In this document: piece by piece, positions 11,862 to 20,722 of the stretch | Position numbering within the stretch: the stretch's first letter is position 1 | How the letters are laid out: each line of letters starts with the position of its first letter | Source: an uncultured Thiohalocapsa sp. | Lineage (GTDB): Bacteria; Pseudomonadota; Gammaproteobacteria; Chromatiales; Chromatiaceae | Assembly: GCF_913063425.1 (NCBI RefSeq) | Contig: NZ_CAJXYK010000004.1 | Location: 120,370-184,369, forward strand | Reading direction: 5' to 3' | Length of the DNA: 64,000 nt | Made by a program: the position numbers and the translations under genes | Notes under the pieces: model-generated | Seen by the model: only the letters and a program-made list of their open reading frames with translations | What the model was told of the DNA's origin: nothing | The model's database searches: none

Positions 11862-13067
11862 ATGCAGCCCACGGACACCCTCACCAGCGCTGCCCGCGCG
11901 CTGACGGCACACCCGACGCGCACCTGGCTCACACTGGCGGCCATGGCCTTCGCCACGGCCGCGGTGGTGCTCCTGTCGGCGCTGGGGGAGGGGGCCCGTC
12001 GCTATGTGCTGGACGAATTCATGCAGCTCGGCACGCATCTGCTCATCATCGTCCCCGGCCGTCACGAGACCACCGGTGGCATGCCGCCGCTGTTCGGCGA
12101 GACGCCGCGGGACCTGACCCTGGGCGACGCCCAGGCGCTGCTGCGCTCGCGGCATGTGGAGCGTGTGGCGCCCATCACCGTCGGCGCGGCGGAGGTCTCC
12201 GTCGGCGCGCTCTCGCGTGAGGTGACCATTCTCGGCTCCACGGCGGATTTCATCGATGTGCGCCGCCTCACACTCGCCGCCGGGCGCTTCCTGCCGCCCG
12301 GCGACCCGGATCGGGCGCTGCCGGTGGCTGTGCTCGGGCAGACCCTGGCAGAGGCGCTTTTCCGGGGTGAGAGCCCCATCGGCCGGCGGCTGCGCATCGG
12401 CGACCGCCGTTTCCGCGTCATCGGGCTGCTGTCGGCGGGCGGTGTGTCGCTCGGGAGTAATCTCGCCGACGCCGCCATCATCCCCGTCGCCAGCGCCCAG
12501 GCGCTGTTCGACGATCCCGGCCTGTTCCGGGTGCTGGTGCAGGCGGGCGGGCGCGAGTCCCTGGACACCGCCGCAGACGACATCCGTGCCATCATCCGCG
12601 CCCGGCACGAGGGCGAAGACGACGTCACCGTCATCACCCAGGATGCGCTGCTCGGCACCTTTGATCGCATCCTCGGGGCGCTGACCCTCGCCGTGGCCGG
12701 CATTGCCGCCATCAGCCTCGCGGTGGCCGGCGTGCTGATCATGAACGTCATGCTGGTGTCCGTGTCCCAGCGCACCCCCGAGGTGGGGTTGCTCAAGGCT
12801 TTGGGTGCAAGGCAGCGAGACGTGCTCGGGCTCTTCCTCACCGAGGCGCTCCTGCTCGCCTGCGCCGGCACCGTCGCCGGCATCGCGCTGGCCTACGCCG
12901 GTGTCTGGCTGTTCAATGCCCAATTTCCGGCCTTTCAGCTGGTGGTGCCGGTGTGGGCGCCGCTCGCTGCAGCCCTGGTCTCCATCGGCACTGGGCTGTT
13001 GTTCGGGCTGTTGCCGGCGCGGCGCGCCGCGCGGCTCGATCCGGTGCGGGCGCTGAATGAAGCTTGA
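11862..13067 (+). CDS. ABC transporter permease (FtsX/MacB type)
   Basis: MacB_PCD plus FtsX architecture: N-terminal TM, VGLLKALGARQRDVLGLFLTEALLL, RRAARLDPVRALNEA. Confidence 0.9.
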   Translation: MQPTDTLTSAARALTAHPTRTWLTLAAMAFATAAVVLLSALGEGARRYVLDEFMQLGTHLLIIVPGRHETTGGMPPLFGETPRDLTLGDAQALLRSRHVERVAPITVGAAEVSVGALSREVTILGSTADFIDVRRLTLAAGRFLPPGDPDRALPVAVLGQTLAEALFRGESPIGRRLRIGDRRFRVIGLLSAGGVSLGSNLADAAIIPVASAQALFDDPGLFRVLVQAGGRESLDTAADDIRAIIRARHEGEDDVTVITQDALLGTFDRILGALTLAVAGIAAISLAVAGVLIMNVMLVSVSQRTPEVGLLKALGARQRDVLGLFLTEALLLACAGTVAGIALAYAGVWLFNAQFPAFQLVVPVWAPLAAALVSIGTGLLFGLLPARRAARLDPVRALNEA

Positions 13068-13128
13068 GGGGTGAGGGGCGAGGCGCGAGGTTTCATCTGA
13101 GCATTGCCCGAGCAATGAAAGCATGATC

Positions 13129-13184
13129 CTCAGCCCTCAGCCCTCAGCCCTCAGCCCTCAGCCCTCAGCCCTCAGCCCTCAGCC
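13129..13184. repeat. Tandem heptamer repeat (CTCAGCC) x8
   Basis: Eight uninterrupted copies counted in the sequence, lying just before the second permease gene. Confidence 0.97.
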
Positions 13185-13227
13185 CGCCTGTGCATCACCG
13201 AGAGGAAATGGCCGACTCGCACCGATC

Positions 13228-14436
13228 ATGCGTGCAAGCGACATCCTGAGCTACACCACAGGCGCCGTGCTCGCGCGTCGCGGCCGCAGCCTGCTGACGC
13301 TGTCCGGCATCGGCATCGGGGTGGCGGCGGTGGTGCTGCTGACGGCCATCGGCGAGGGGGTGCACCGCTTCGTGCTCGCCGAGTTCACCCAGTTCGGCAC
13401 CAACCTCATCGCCGTGACCCCGGGCCGCACCACCACCATGGGCATGTCCGGCGCCATGATCGCGAGCGTGCGGCCCCTGTCCATGGACGACGTGGCGGCG
13501 CTTGCGCGGGTGCCGGACGTGGAGGCCGTGGTGGGTGTGGTGACCGGCAACGCTGCGGTGGAGGCGGGCCGGCGCAGCCGGCGCACCTTGGTGTTCGGTG
13601 CCGGGCCGGAGGTGCCGGCCATCTGGGGCATGCGCCCGGTCCAGGGGCGCTTCCTGCCGGAGGATGGGGCCGCGCGGCCGGTGGCGGTGCTCGGCGCCAA
13701 GCTGCACCGGGAGCTGTTCCAGCGAAGCGCGTCTGGTGGTGCGGCGGCGCTCGGCGCGCGCATCCGCATCGGCGGTGAGCCCTTCCGGGTCATCGGCGTG
13801 ATGGCGCCCAAGGGCCAGATGCTGGGCTTCGACCTCGACGACAGTGTCTACATCCCCGTGCAGCGGGCGCTCGCCATGTTCGACCGCGAGGGGCTGATGG
13901 AGATCGACCTGCTCTACGACCGCGCCGCGGACAGCGCCGTCGTCGCCGAGCGGGTGAAGGCACTCTTGGTGCAGCGACACGGCCGCGAGGATTTCACCAT
14001 CACCACCCAGGACCAGATGCTGGAGGTGCTGGGCTCGGTGCTGGACGTGCTGACCGCGGTGGTCGCCGCCCTGGGCGCCATTTCCCTGGTGGTGGGCGGC
14101 ATCGGCATCCTCACCATCATGACCATCGCCGTCGCCGAGCGTCGCGCCGAGATCGGCCTGCTGCGGGCGCTCGGCGCCGGCCGCGGCCAGATCCTGGCGC
14201 TTTTCCTGCTTGAGGCGACGCTGCTGGCGCTCGCCGGCGGCGCCCTGGGCTTCGGCGTCGGTGCCGGCGGCGCCTGGCTCATCGGCGTGCTGGTGCCGGC
14301 GCTGCCGACACGATTAGCCTGGGACTTCGTGCTGCTCGCGGAGCTCGCCGCCGGCGCCATCGGCCTCGCCGCCGGCGTCTTGCCCGCGCTGCGCGCCGCC
14401 GCGCTGGACCCGGTGGCCGCCCTGCACGACGAGTAG
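13228..14436 (+). CDS. ABC transporter permease (FtsX/MacB type), second copy
   Basis: MRASDILSYTTGAVLARRGRSLLTLSGIGIGVAAVVLLTAIGEG; AEIGLLRALGAGRGQILALFLLEATLL. The track start at 13123 reads through the heptamer repeat; ATG at 13228 is preferred. Confidence 0.88.
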   Translation: MRASDILSYTTGAVLARRGRSLLTLSGIGIGVAAVVLLTAIGEGVHRFVLAEFTQFGTNLIAVTPGRTTTMGMSGAMIASVRPLSMDDVAALARVPDVEAVVGVVTGNAAVEAGRRSRRTLVFGAGPEVPAIWGMRPVQGRFLPEDGAARPVAVLGAKLHRELFQRSASGGAAALGARIRIGGEPFRVIGVMAPKGQMLGFDLDDSVYIPVQRALAMFDREGLMEIDLLYDRAADSAVVAERVKALLVQRHGREDFTITTQDQMLEVLGSVLDVLTAVVAALGAISLVVGGIGILTIMTIAVAERRAEIGLLRALGAGRGQILALFLLEATLLALAGGALGFGVGAGGAWLIGVLVPALPTRLAWDFVLLAELAAGAIGLAAGVLPALRAAALDPVAALHDE

Positions 14437-14458
14437 CCCTGCGGGCGCCTGGGAGCGC

Positions 14459-14722
14459 CTGGGAGCGCCGACTTCCAGTCGGCCGCACCCACCGCGAGCC
14501 CCCTGGGAGCGCCGACTTCCAGTCGGCCGCACCCGCCGCGGGCTCCCTGGGAGCGCCGACTTCCAGTCGGCTGCCCCCGCCGCGGGCTCCCTGGGAGCGC
14601 CGACTTCCAGTCGGCCGCACCCGCCGCAGGCTCCCTGGGAGCGCCGACTTCCAGTCGGCTGCCCCCGCCGCGAGCCCCCTGGGAGCGCCGACTTCCAGTC
14701 GGCTGCCCCCGCCGCGGGCTCA
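14459..14722. repeat. Six tandem copies of a 44-bp unit carrying the hairpin CCGACT-tcc-AGTCGG
   Basis: CTGGGAGCGCCGACTTCCAGTCGGC begins at 14459, 14503, 14547, 14591, 14635 and 14679, an exact 44-bp period. Confidence 0.97.
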
Positions 14723-14783
14723 ATGCCCGCGGCGGGCGCTCCGAGACAGGCGACCAACACCTCGCTCCCCCACCACCCAAAGA

Positions 14784-16229
14784 TCAACCCAACGACAACC
14801 GCCCCAGCCCAGACGCCAAATCCCGCACATCCAACCCTATGACCTCGCCGTCGTCCGGCTCGGGCTCATCCGCACCATCCACCACCACCACCGTCACCGG
14901 CAGCCCAACGCGCCGCAGCTGCTCCACCAGCGCACGGCGCTCCGCATCCCACCCCAGCAGCACGCACAGACAGGCACTCTGCCGGGTCGCGCGGACGGTC
15001 AATGTTTCGGCCAGCGCGGCGAAGGCCGCCGGCGGCTGCGGCGCCACACAGGCCAGCACCTCCAGCATGGCCGCGGTGGACATGAGTCCGCGACCGGCGG
15101 TGAGGATGCGGGGGCCGTCCGCGCAGAGCACCAGGTCCAGCAGGCCGTCCGGGCCGTTCGGGCGCTCCCCCAGCGGAGCGATGAGCGAGGCGGCCGCGCT
15201 GACCGCCGCCTCGAAGCGCCCGGGGTCGTCACCCGCCGCCGGGCAGGTGTCCAGCACCAGCGCCTGACGACTGAAGAACTCGTCCCGGTACTCCTTCACC
15301 ACCGGCTCCCCGCAGCGCGCCCAGGCGGCCCAATGGATGTGGCGGGGCGAGTCGCCGGGCAGGTAGTCGCGCAGGCCCATGAATTCCTGCGAGTCGCCGA
15401 CGCGCGACGCCTGCTCGACGCCGCCCGGCTGCAGCCGCCGGCGCCCGGGCGGGCGCAGCGCCGGCACCGGATGCCGCACGGGCAGCACCAGGCAGCGGGC
15501 TTCGCCGGCGACGCGCCGCTCCCGGCGCATGAGCCCGAGTGGGTCCTCCCGCCCCAGCACCAATGCATCCAGCGACAGCCAGCCCCGGCGCGTAGGCGTG
15601 AGCGTCAGCTCCAGCACCGCGCTGCTGCCGGGTGAGAGCAACGGCAGGGCCGCGGGCGGCGCCGCCTCGGCACGGCGGGCCTGCTGCAACAGCCATTCCC
15701 AGCGCGGATAGCCGAGCAGGCGCTCGAAGGGATTCAGCGTCGCCTCCACCGGTGCGCGGCGGTCAAGAAAGGTGGCCAGGCCGGGGCGCGGGTCCGGCAG
15801 ACGCTCGTGCAGGGTCAGGCCGCGGGCGGGCCGGCGCCCGGCGTGCTGCACCTCGACGCGATAACGGCAGGGCTGCCCGGCCGCGGCACGGGACGGCGCC
15901 CGGCGCCGCAGCGCGAGCGGCGGCATAGGCGCCCGGGTGCCGAGCCAGGCGATGGCGAGCAGCGCGAGCCCGAAGGCGAAGACCTGGTGCGCCGCCGTGA
16001 GCCGGGTGTCGAGTCCGAACAGGCCGGCGGCCAAGGTCGCCGCGAGCACCCCCTGACCGGCCGGGGTGAAGTGCCGGCGCAGCCACTCCTGCGTACTGCT
16101 GGCGAGCCGCAGGTTGAGCCAGCTCCAGGCCTTGAGCCAGCGCCCGGCGCGGGCGGCGAGGCCGTGCCGGCGGGCCGGCGGGCGGCCTGCCGGTGTGCTG
16201 GTGGCGGGCTCGGTGGCGCGCTGCTGCAT
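14784..16229 (-). CDS. DUF58 domain-containing protein
   Basis: QEFMGLRDYLPGDSPRHIHWAAWARCGEPVVKEYRDEF DUF58 core; paired with MoxR ATPase. Confidence 0.9.
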   Translation of the reverse strand: MQQRATEPATSTPAGRPPARRHGLAARAGRWLKAWSWLNLRLASSTQEWLRRHFTPAGQGVLAATLAAGLFGLDTRLTAAHQVFAFGLALLAIAWLGTRAPMPPLALRRRAPSRAAAGQPCRYRVEVQHAGRRPARGLTLHERLPDPRPGLATFLDRRAPVEATLNPFERLLGYPRWEWLLQQARRAEAAPPAALPLLSPGSSAVLELTLTPTRRGWLSLDALVLGREDPLGLMRRERRVAGEARCLVLPVRHPVPALRPPGRRRLQPGGVEQASRVGDSQEFMGLRDYLPGDSPRHIHWAAWARCGEPVVKEYRDEFFSRQALVLDTCPAAGDDPGRFEAAVSAAASLIAPLGERPNGPDGLLDLVLCADGPRILTAGRGLMSTAAMLEVLACVAPQPPAAFAALAETLTVRATRQSACLCVLLGWDAERRALVEQLRRVGLPVTVVVVDGADEPEPDDGEVIGLDVRDLASGLGRLSLG

Positions 16230-17233
16230 CAGGCCGGCGGCGGCACCTCGGCGAGGCACTCCTGCACCACGTCGGCGGCCTGGCGCCCGGCATAGCGGGC
16301 GGCGGGGTCGAGGCCGAGGCGATGGGCGATGACTGGCACCGCCGCCTCGCGCACCGGCTCCGGCGGCAGGTAGTCGAGGCCGTCGAACAGCGCCAGCGCC
16401 TGGCCGATCTTCATCAGGGTCAGCGAGGCCCGCGGGCTCGCGCCCAGGGCCACGCCCTCGCGCTCGCGGGTGGCGGCCACCAGCGCCACGATGTAGCGGC
16501 GCAGAGGCTCGGCGACGCGCACCCGCTGCACCGCCGCCCGCAGCGCCAGGATGTCATCGGCGCTCGCGCAGGGCAGGAGCTGCTCCAGGGGATGGCCGCT
16601 GCGCTGGTCGTGCAGCAGGGCGGCCTCGGCCTCGGCGCCGATGTAGCCGAGCCCGAAGCGCAGGGCGAAGCGGTCCATCTGCGCCTCCGGCAGCGGATAG
16701 GTGCCGTGCAGCTCGATGGGATTCTGCGTGGCGATGACGAAGAAGAGCGCGTCCAGCGGGCGCAGCTCGCCGTCCACGCTCACCTGTGCCTCGCCCATGG
16801 CCTCCAGCAGCGCCGCCTGGGTGCGCGGCGAGGCGCGGTTGATCTCGTCGGCGAGCAGGATCTGCGTGAACACCGGGCCGGGACGGAAGTGGAAGGCGTG
16901 CTCGGCGGGGTCGTACACCGACACGCCCAGGATGTCCGAGGGCATCAGGTCCGGCGTGAACTGCACCCGCTTGAACCGCCCGTGGATGGAGCGCGCCAGG
17001 GCCTTGGCCAGCGTGGTCTTGCCGGTGCCGGGCACGTCCTCCAGCAGCACATGGCCACCGACGGCCAGCGCCGCCAGCAGCCAGCGGATGGCCTGGTCCT
17101 GGCCGCGCAGCACAGCGGCGAGGTTGTCCCGCAGCCGGGCATGCACGGCGCGGCCGGCGCTGAGGAGCGCCTCCGCGTCTGCGGCAGCGGGCGCATCCTG
17201 CGGGGCGGCTTGACGGACGGCGGGGCTGCGCAT
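16229..17233 (-). CDS. MoxR family AAA ATPase
   Basis: DVPGTGKTTLAKALA, ILLADEINRASPRTQAALLEAMGEAQVS, FFVIATQNPIELHGTYPLPEAQMDRF. Confidence 0.95.
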   Translation of the reverse strand: MRSPAVRQAAPQDAPAAADAEALLSAGRAVHARLRDNLAAVLRGQDQAIRWLLAALAVGGHVLLEDVPGTGKTTLAKALARSIHGRFKRVQFTPDLMPSDILGVSVYDPAEHAFHFRPGPVFTQILLADEINRASPRTQAALLEAMGEAQVSVDGELRPLDALFFVIATQNPIELHGTYPLPEAQMDRFALRFGLGYIGAEAEAALLHDQRSGHPLEQLLPCASADDILALRAAVQRVRVAEPLRRYIVALVAATREREGVALGASPRASLTLMKIGQALALFDGLDYLPPEPVREAAVPVIAHRLGLDPAARYAGRQAADVVQECLAEVPPPA

Positions 17234-17385
17234 GCTGCGGGGCTCTCTGCTGGCGACCGCAGCAGTATAGCGGTCTGCTCCGTCGGCGATTGTGCGGCTG
17301 TTGTCGGAAGTCGGGGGCGGGAGGCGGTGGTGGGGCGATTGTCGGGTGCTGGGGCATTGGCGGTGGTGACGGGATAAAGTGCGTA

Positions 17386-17580
17386 AGAGTCCGGAGTACG
17401 GAGTACGGGGGCTCGGTGCGGGGTCTCACGCTCACCAGGGGATCGATTCGCGTCAGCTCGATCGGTACGGCGCCCCTCGCGCCTCGCTCCTCGTACCTCG
17501 CACTGGACATTCCGGACTCCGTACCGCGTACGCCGTACTAACTACTTCGTACCCCGTACTTCGTACACCATACTTCCTCA
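17386..17580. repeat. GTAC-rich intergenic repeat region with inverted GTACGGAGT / ACTCCGTAC arms
   Basis: Arms at 17396-17404 and 17516-17524, followed by CGTAC-containing short repeats up to about 17575. Confidence 0.75.
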
Positions 17581-17601
17581 TCCCAACCACCGGAGGTCAC
17601 C

Positions 17602-18483
17602 ATGTCCCAAACCCCAGGCGCCCTGCTGCGGCGCGCCGTGCAGGAAGAGCGCCCGCTGCAGGTGATGGGCGCCATCAACGCCTACCACGCCCTGCTTGCG
17701 GCGCACACGGGCTATCGCGCGCTGTACGTCTCCGGCGGCGGCGTCGCCGCGGGCTCCCTCGGCGTGCCGGACCTCGGCATCACCGGCCTGGAGGACGTGC
17801 TGGTGGACGTGCGCCGCATCACCTACGCCTGTGATCTGCCGGTGCTGGTGGACGCGGACACGGGCTTCGGCGGCGCCTTCAACATCGCCCGTACGGTGCG
17901 CGAGCTGACCCGCGCCGGCGCCGCCGGCTGCCACATCGAGGATCAGGTGGCCGCCAAGCGCTGCGGCCATCGGCCGAACAAGGCCATCGTGCCGCTCACG
18001 GAGATGGTGGACCGCATCAAGGCGGCCGTGGATGCGCGCAGCAATGACTTCGTGATCATGGCCCGCACGGATGCGCTCGCGGTGGAGGGCATGGATGCGG
18101 CGCTCGAGCGCGCGGCGGCCTGCGTCGAGGCGGGCGCTGACATGGTCTTCCCGGAGGCGCTGACGGCGCTTGAGCAATACCAGCGCTTCACGACCGCCCT
18201 GGACGTGCCCGTGCTCGCCAACATTACCGAGTTCGGTGCCACGCCGCTGTTCACCACCGAGGAGCTGGCGGGCGTCGGTGTCGGCCTGGTGCTCTATCCG
18301 CTCTCCGCCTTCCGCGCCATGAATCAGGCGGCGCTGAACGTCTACGAGGCCATCCGCCGCGACGGCACCCAGGCGGGCGTCGTGGACAGCATGCAGACCC
18401 GCGCCGCCCTCTACGAGCACCTGGACTACCACGGCTTCGAGCAGAAGCTGGACGCGCTCTTTGCCGCGGACGCCGAGCGCTGA
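17602..18483 (+). CDS. prpB: Isocitrate lyase/PEP mutase family protein, methylisocitrate lyase-like
   Basis: [63 protein letters not shown]. Confidence 0.85.
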   Translation: MSQTPGALLRRAVQEERPLQVMGAINAYHALLAAHTGYRALYVSGGGVAAGSLGVPDLGITGLEDVLVDVRRITYACDLPVLVDADTGFGGAFNIARTVRELTRAGAAGCHIEDQVAAKRCGHRPNKAIVPLTEMVDRIKAAVDARSNDFVIMARTDALAVEGMDAALERAAACVEAGADMVFPEALTALEQYQRFTTALDVPVLANITEFGATPLFTTEELAGVGVGLVLYPLSAFRAMNQAALNVYEAIRRDGTQAGVVDSMQTRAALYEHLDYHGFEQKLDALFAADAER

Positions 18484-18805
18484 GCTCAGCCTCAAGCCGG
18501 GCCGGCGGCGGCGCCGGCCTGGGCCTCAGGCTGCTTGGAGTGGCTCTGACCGGCCGGCATCCGTTGCCTTGGCTCAAATACATCGGGAAACCTTCACATT
18601 CGACGGATTTTTCGAAGTGACGGAGGCTGTCAGGGCCGTTCCAGCGGATATGATCGACCCATGGCCGCTGCGCAAGCGGCCTGACACCATCCGCTTCCAC
18701 CCCCGCGCAACCCTGCGCCGCCCCGCCGTCCAACCGAACCAGCGCACGGGCGGGGCACGCCTCATCCACCCCTTGTTTTTCCGTTCACCGGAGCTGTTTT
18801 CAGTG

Positions 18806-20710
18806 ATGAGTCTGTCACCGCGCCGCCTGCTCGATCTCGATCTGCCCCCGGAAACCATCGACCTGCTGACCGCCGCGCCCAGTGTGACCGTGGCCGGAAC
18901 GCACGCCGAGCTGCTGGAGCTCGCCGTCCGCGATGCGCCTGACGGGGTGCACGAGGTCGCCTACGATGTGCCCGGCATCGGCCCTGTGGTCGAGGCCACG
19001 GTCTGCCGCACCCGCAACGGCATCTGCGCCAACTACACCGAGCCCTACATGCGCCGGCGCGACCCGGACTGCATGGTCATCGGGGACGAGCGCCCCACCG
19101 ACAAGCCGACCTATGTGGAGCGCTTCGGCGAGTCCTTCGAGCCGGTGCGCGAGGCGAGCCTCGCCTGGCTCAAGACCCAGCCGCTCGCCGTGTTCGCCTT
19201 CTACGCCGGGCTGTCCAGCGGGGCGACCCAGGCGCTGGTGATCGCCCCGGACAACGCCGGCTTCTTCGCGCTGGGGCTCGCGCTGCTGCAGGGCATCGTG
19301 CCGGTGGAGGACCTGCCGGACGACTTCCGGCCCAAGGCGATCATCTATGTCGCGCCGCCCTTCCGGCACACCCACTTCGACGGTCGCCAGGTGGTGGTGC
19401 ACAACCGCCGCGACGGCCTGCACGAGCTGTTCAGCTACAACCTCTATCCCGGGCCCAGCGCCAAGAAGGGCGTCTACGGCGTGCTGCTCAACATCGGCGA
19501 GGAGGAGCGCTGGGTGACCATGCACTGCTCCACGGTGCAGGTTGTGACGCCGTACGAGAACAAGGTCGTGATCTCCCACGAGGGCGCCAGCGGCGGCGGC
19601 AAGAGCGAGATGCTGGAGTACGCCCACCGCCAGCCGGACGGCACACTGCTCATCGGCCGCAACCTGGAGACCGGCGAGGAGCGCACCCTGACCCTGCCCC
19701 AGGGCTGCGAGCTGCGCCCGGTGACGGACGACATGGCCCTGTGCCACCCGTCGCTCGAGAAGGGTAACGGCAAGCTGACCCTGATGGACGCGGAAGAGGC
19801 CTGGTTCGTGCGCTGCAACCATATCGAGCGCTACGGCACGGACCCGCACATCGAGGCTCTGACGGTCCATCCCCCCGAGCCGCTGCTGTTCCTGAATATC
19901 CAGGGACGCCCAGGTGCCACCACGCTTCTGTGGGAGCACATCGAGGACGCCCCCGGCGAGCCCTGCCCGAACCCGCGGGTGATCATTCCGCGCAACATCA
20001 TCCCCGAAGTCATCCGCGGCGGCGTGGACGTGGATGTGCGCAGCATGGGCGTGCGCACACCGCCCTGCACGGCGGCGCGGCCGAGCTACGGCATCGTCGG
20101 GCTGTTCCATGTGCTGCCGCCGGCGCTCGGCTGGCTGTGGCGGCTGGTGGCGCCGCGTGGGCATGCCAATCCGAGCATCGTCGAGACCGCCGGCATGACC
20201 GCCGAGGGCGTCGGCTCCTACTGGCCCTTCGCCACCGGGCGCATGGTGGACCACGCGAACCTGCTGCTGAACCAGATCATCGAGACGCCGGAGGTGCGCT
20301 ATGTGCTGATTCCCAACCAGCACATCGGCGCCTGGGACGTGGGCTTCATGCCGCAGTGGATCACCCGCGAGTATCTCGCGCGCCGCGGCGGCGCCCGCTT
20401 CGCCGGCAATCGCCTGCGCCCGTCCCGCTGCCCGCTGCTGGGCTATACGCCGAGCAAGATCATCATGGAGGGCAGCACCATCGGGCATTGGTTCTTCGAG
20501 GTGGACCAGCAGCCCGAGGTGGGTCCGGACGCCTACGACCAGGGTGCCGCCATGCTGACCGAGTTCTTCCAAAAGGAGCTCCGGGCCTTCCTGGGCTCGG
20601 ACCTGCTGCCCACCGGGCAGCGGATCATCGAGTGCTGCCTGGACGGCGGCGGCCTGGAGGACTACGGCCGGCTCCTGGAGCAGCCGTTCCTGGAGCCGGA
20701 CGACGCCTGA
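18806..20710 (+). CDS. DUF4914-like P-loop protein (HPr kinase/PEPCK-like nucleotide-binding motif)
   Basis: P-loop ISHEGASGGGKSEMLEYAHR; family assigned from memory of DUF4914. ATG at 18806 (MSLSPRRLLDLDLPPE) preferred to the longer track ORF. Confidence 0.6.
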   Translation: MSLSPRRLLDLDLPPETIDLLTAAPSVTVAGTHAELLELAVRDAPDGVHEVAYDVPGIGPVVEATVCRTRNGICANYTEPYMRRRDPDCMVIGDERPTDKPTYVERFGESFEPVREASLAWLKTQPLAVFAFYAGLSSGATQALVIAPDNAGFFALGLALLQGIVPVEDLPDDFRPKAIIYVAPPFRHTHFDGRQVVVHNRRDGLHELFSYNLYPGPSAKKGVYGVLLNIGEEERWVTMHCSTVQVVTPYENKVVISHEGASGGGKSEMLEYAHRQPDGTLLIGRNLETGEERTLTLPQGCELRPVTDDMALCHPSLEKGNGKLTLMDAEEAWFVRCNHIERYGTDPHIEALTVHPPEPLLFLNIQGRPGATTLLWEHIEDAPGEPCPNPRVIIPRNIIPEVIRGGVDVDVRSMGVRTPPCTAARPSYGIVGLFHVLPPALGWLWRLVAPRGHANPSIVETAGMTAEGVGSYWPFATGRMVDHANLLLNQIIETPEVRYVLIPNQHIGAWDVGFMPQWITREYLARRGGARFAGNRLRPSRCPLLGYTPSKIIMEGSTIGHWFFEVDQQPEVGPDAYDQGAAMLTEFFQKELRAFLGSDLLPTGQRIIECCLDGGGLEDYGRLLEQPFLEPDDA

Positions 20711-20722
20711 CGGGGCCGGCCG

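Noticed and set aside
13123-13227. N-terminal extension of the second permease (LSPQPSALSPQPSA)
   Set aside because: Encoded by the heptamer microsatellite; ATG at 13228 gives a start matching the paralogous permease. The phase-variation possibility is kept as a finding instead.
14459-14722. Possible CRISPR array
   Set aside because: The whole 44-bp unit repeats without unique spacers, copies are nearly identical end to end, and no cas genes are nearby.
14314-14787. Minus-strand ORFs translating as repeated GAADWKSALPG / PTGSRRSQGARGG
   Set aside because: These are just translations of the 44-bp intergenic repeat array, not real repeat proteins.
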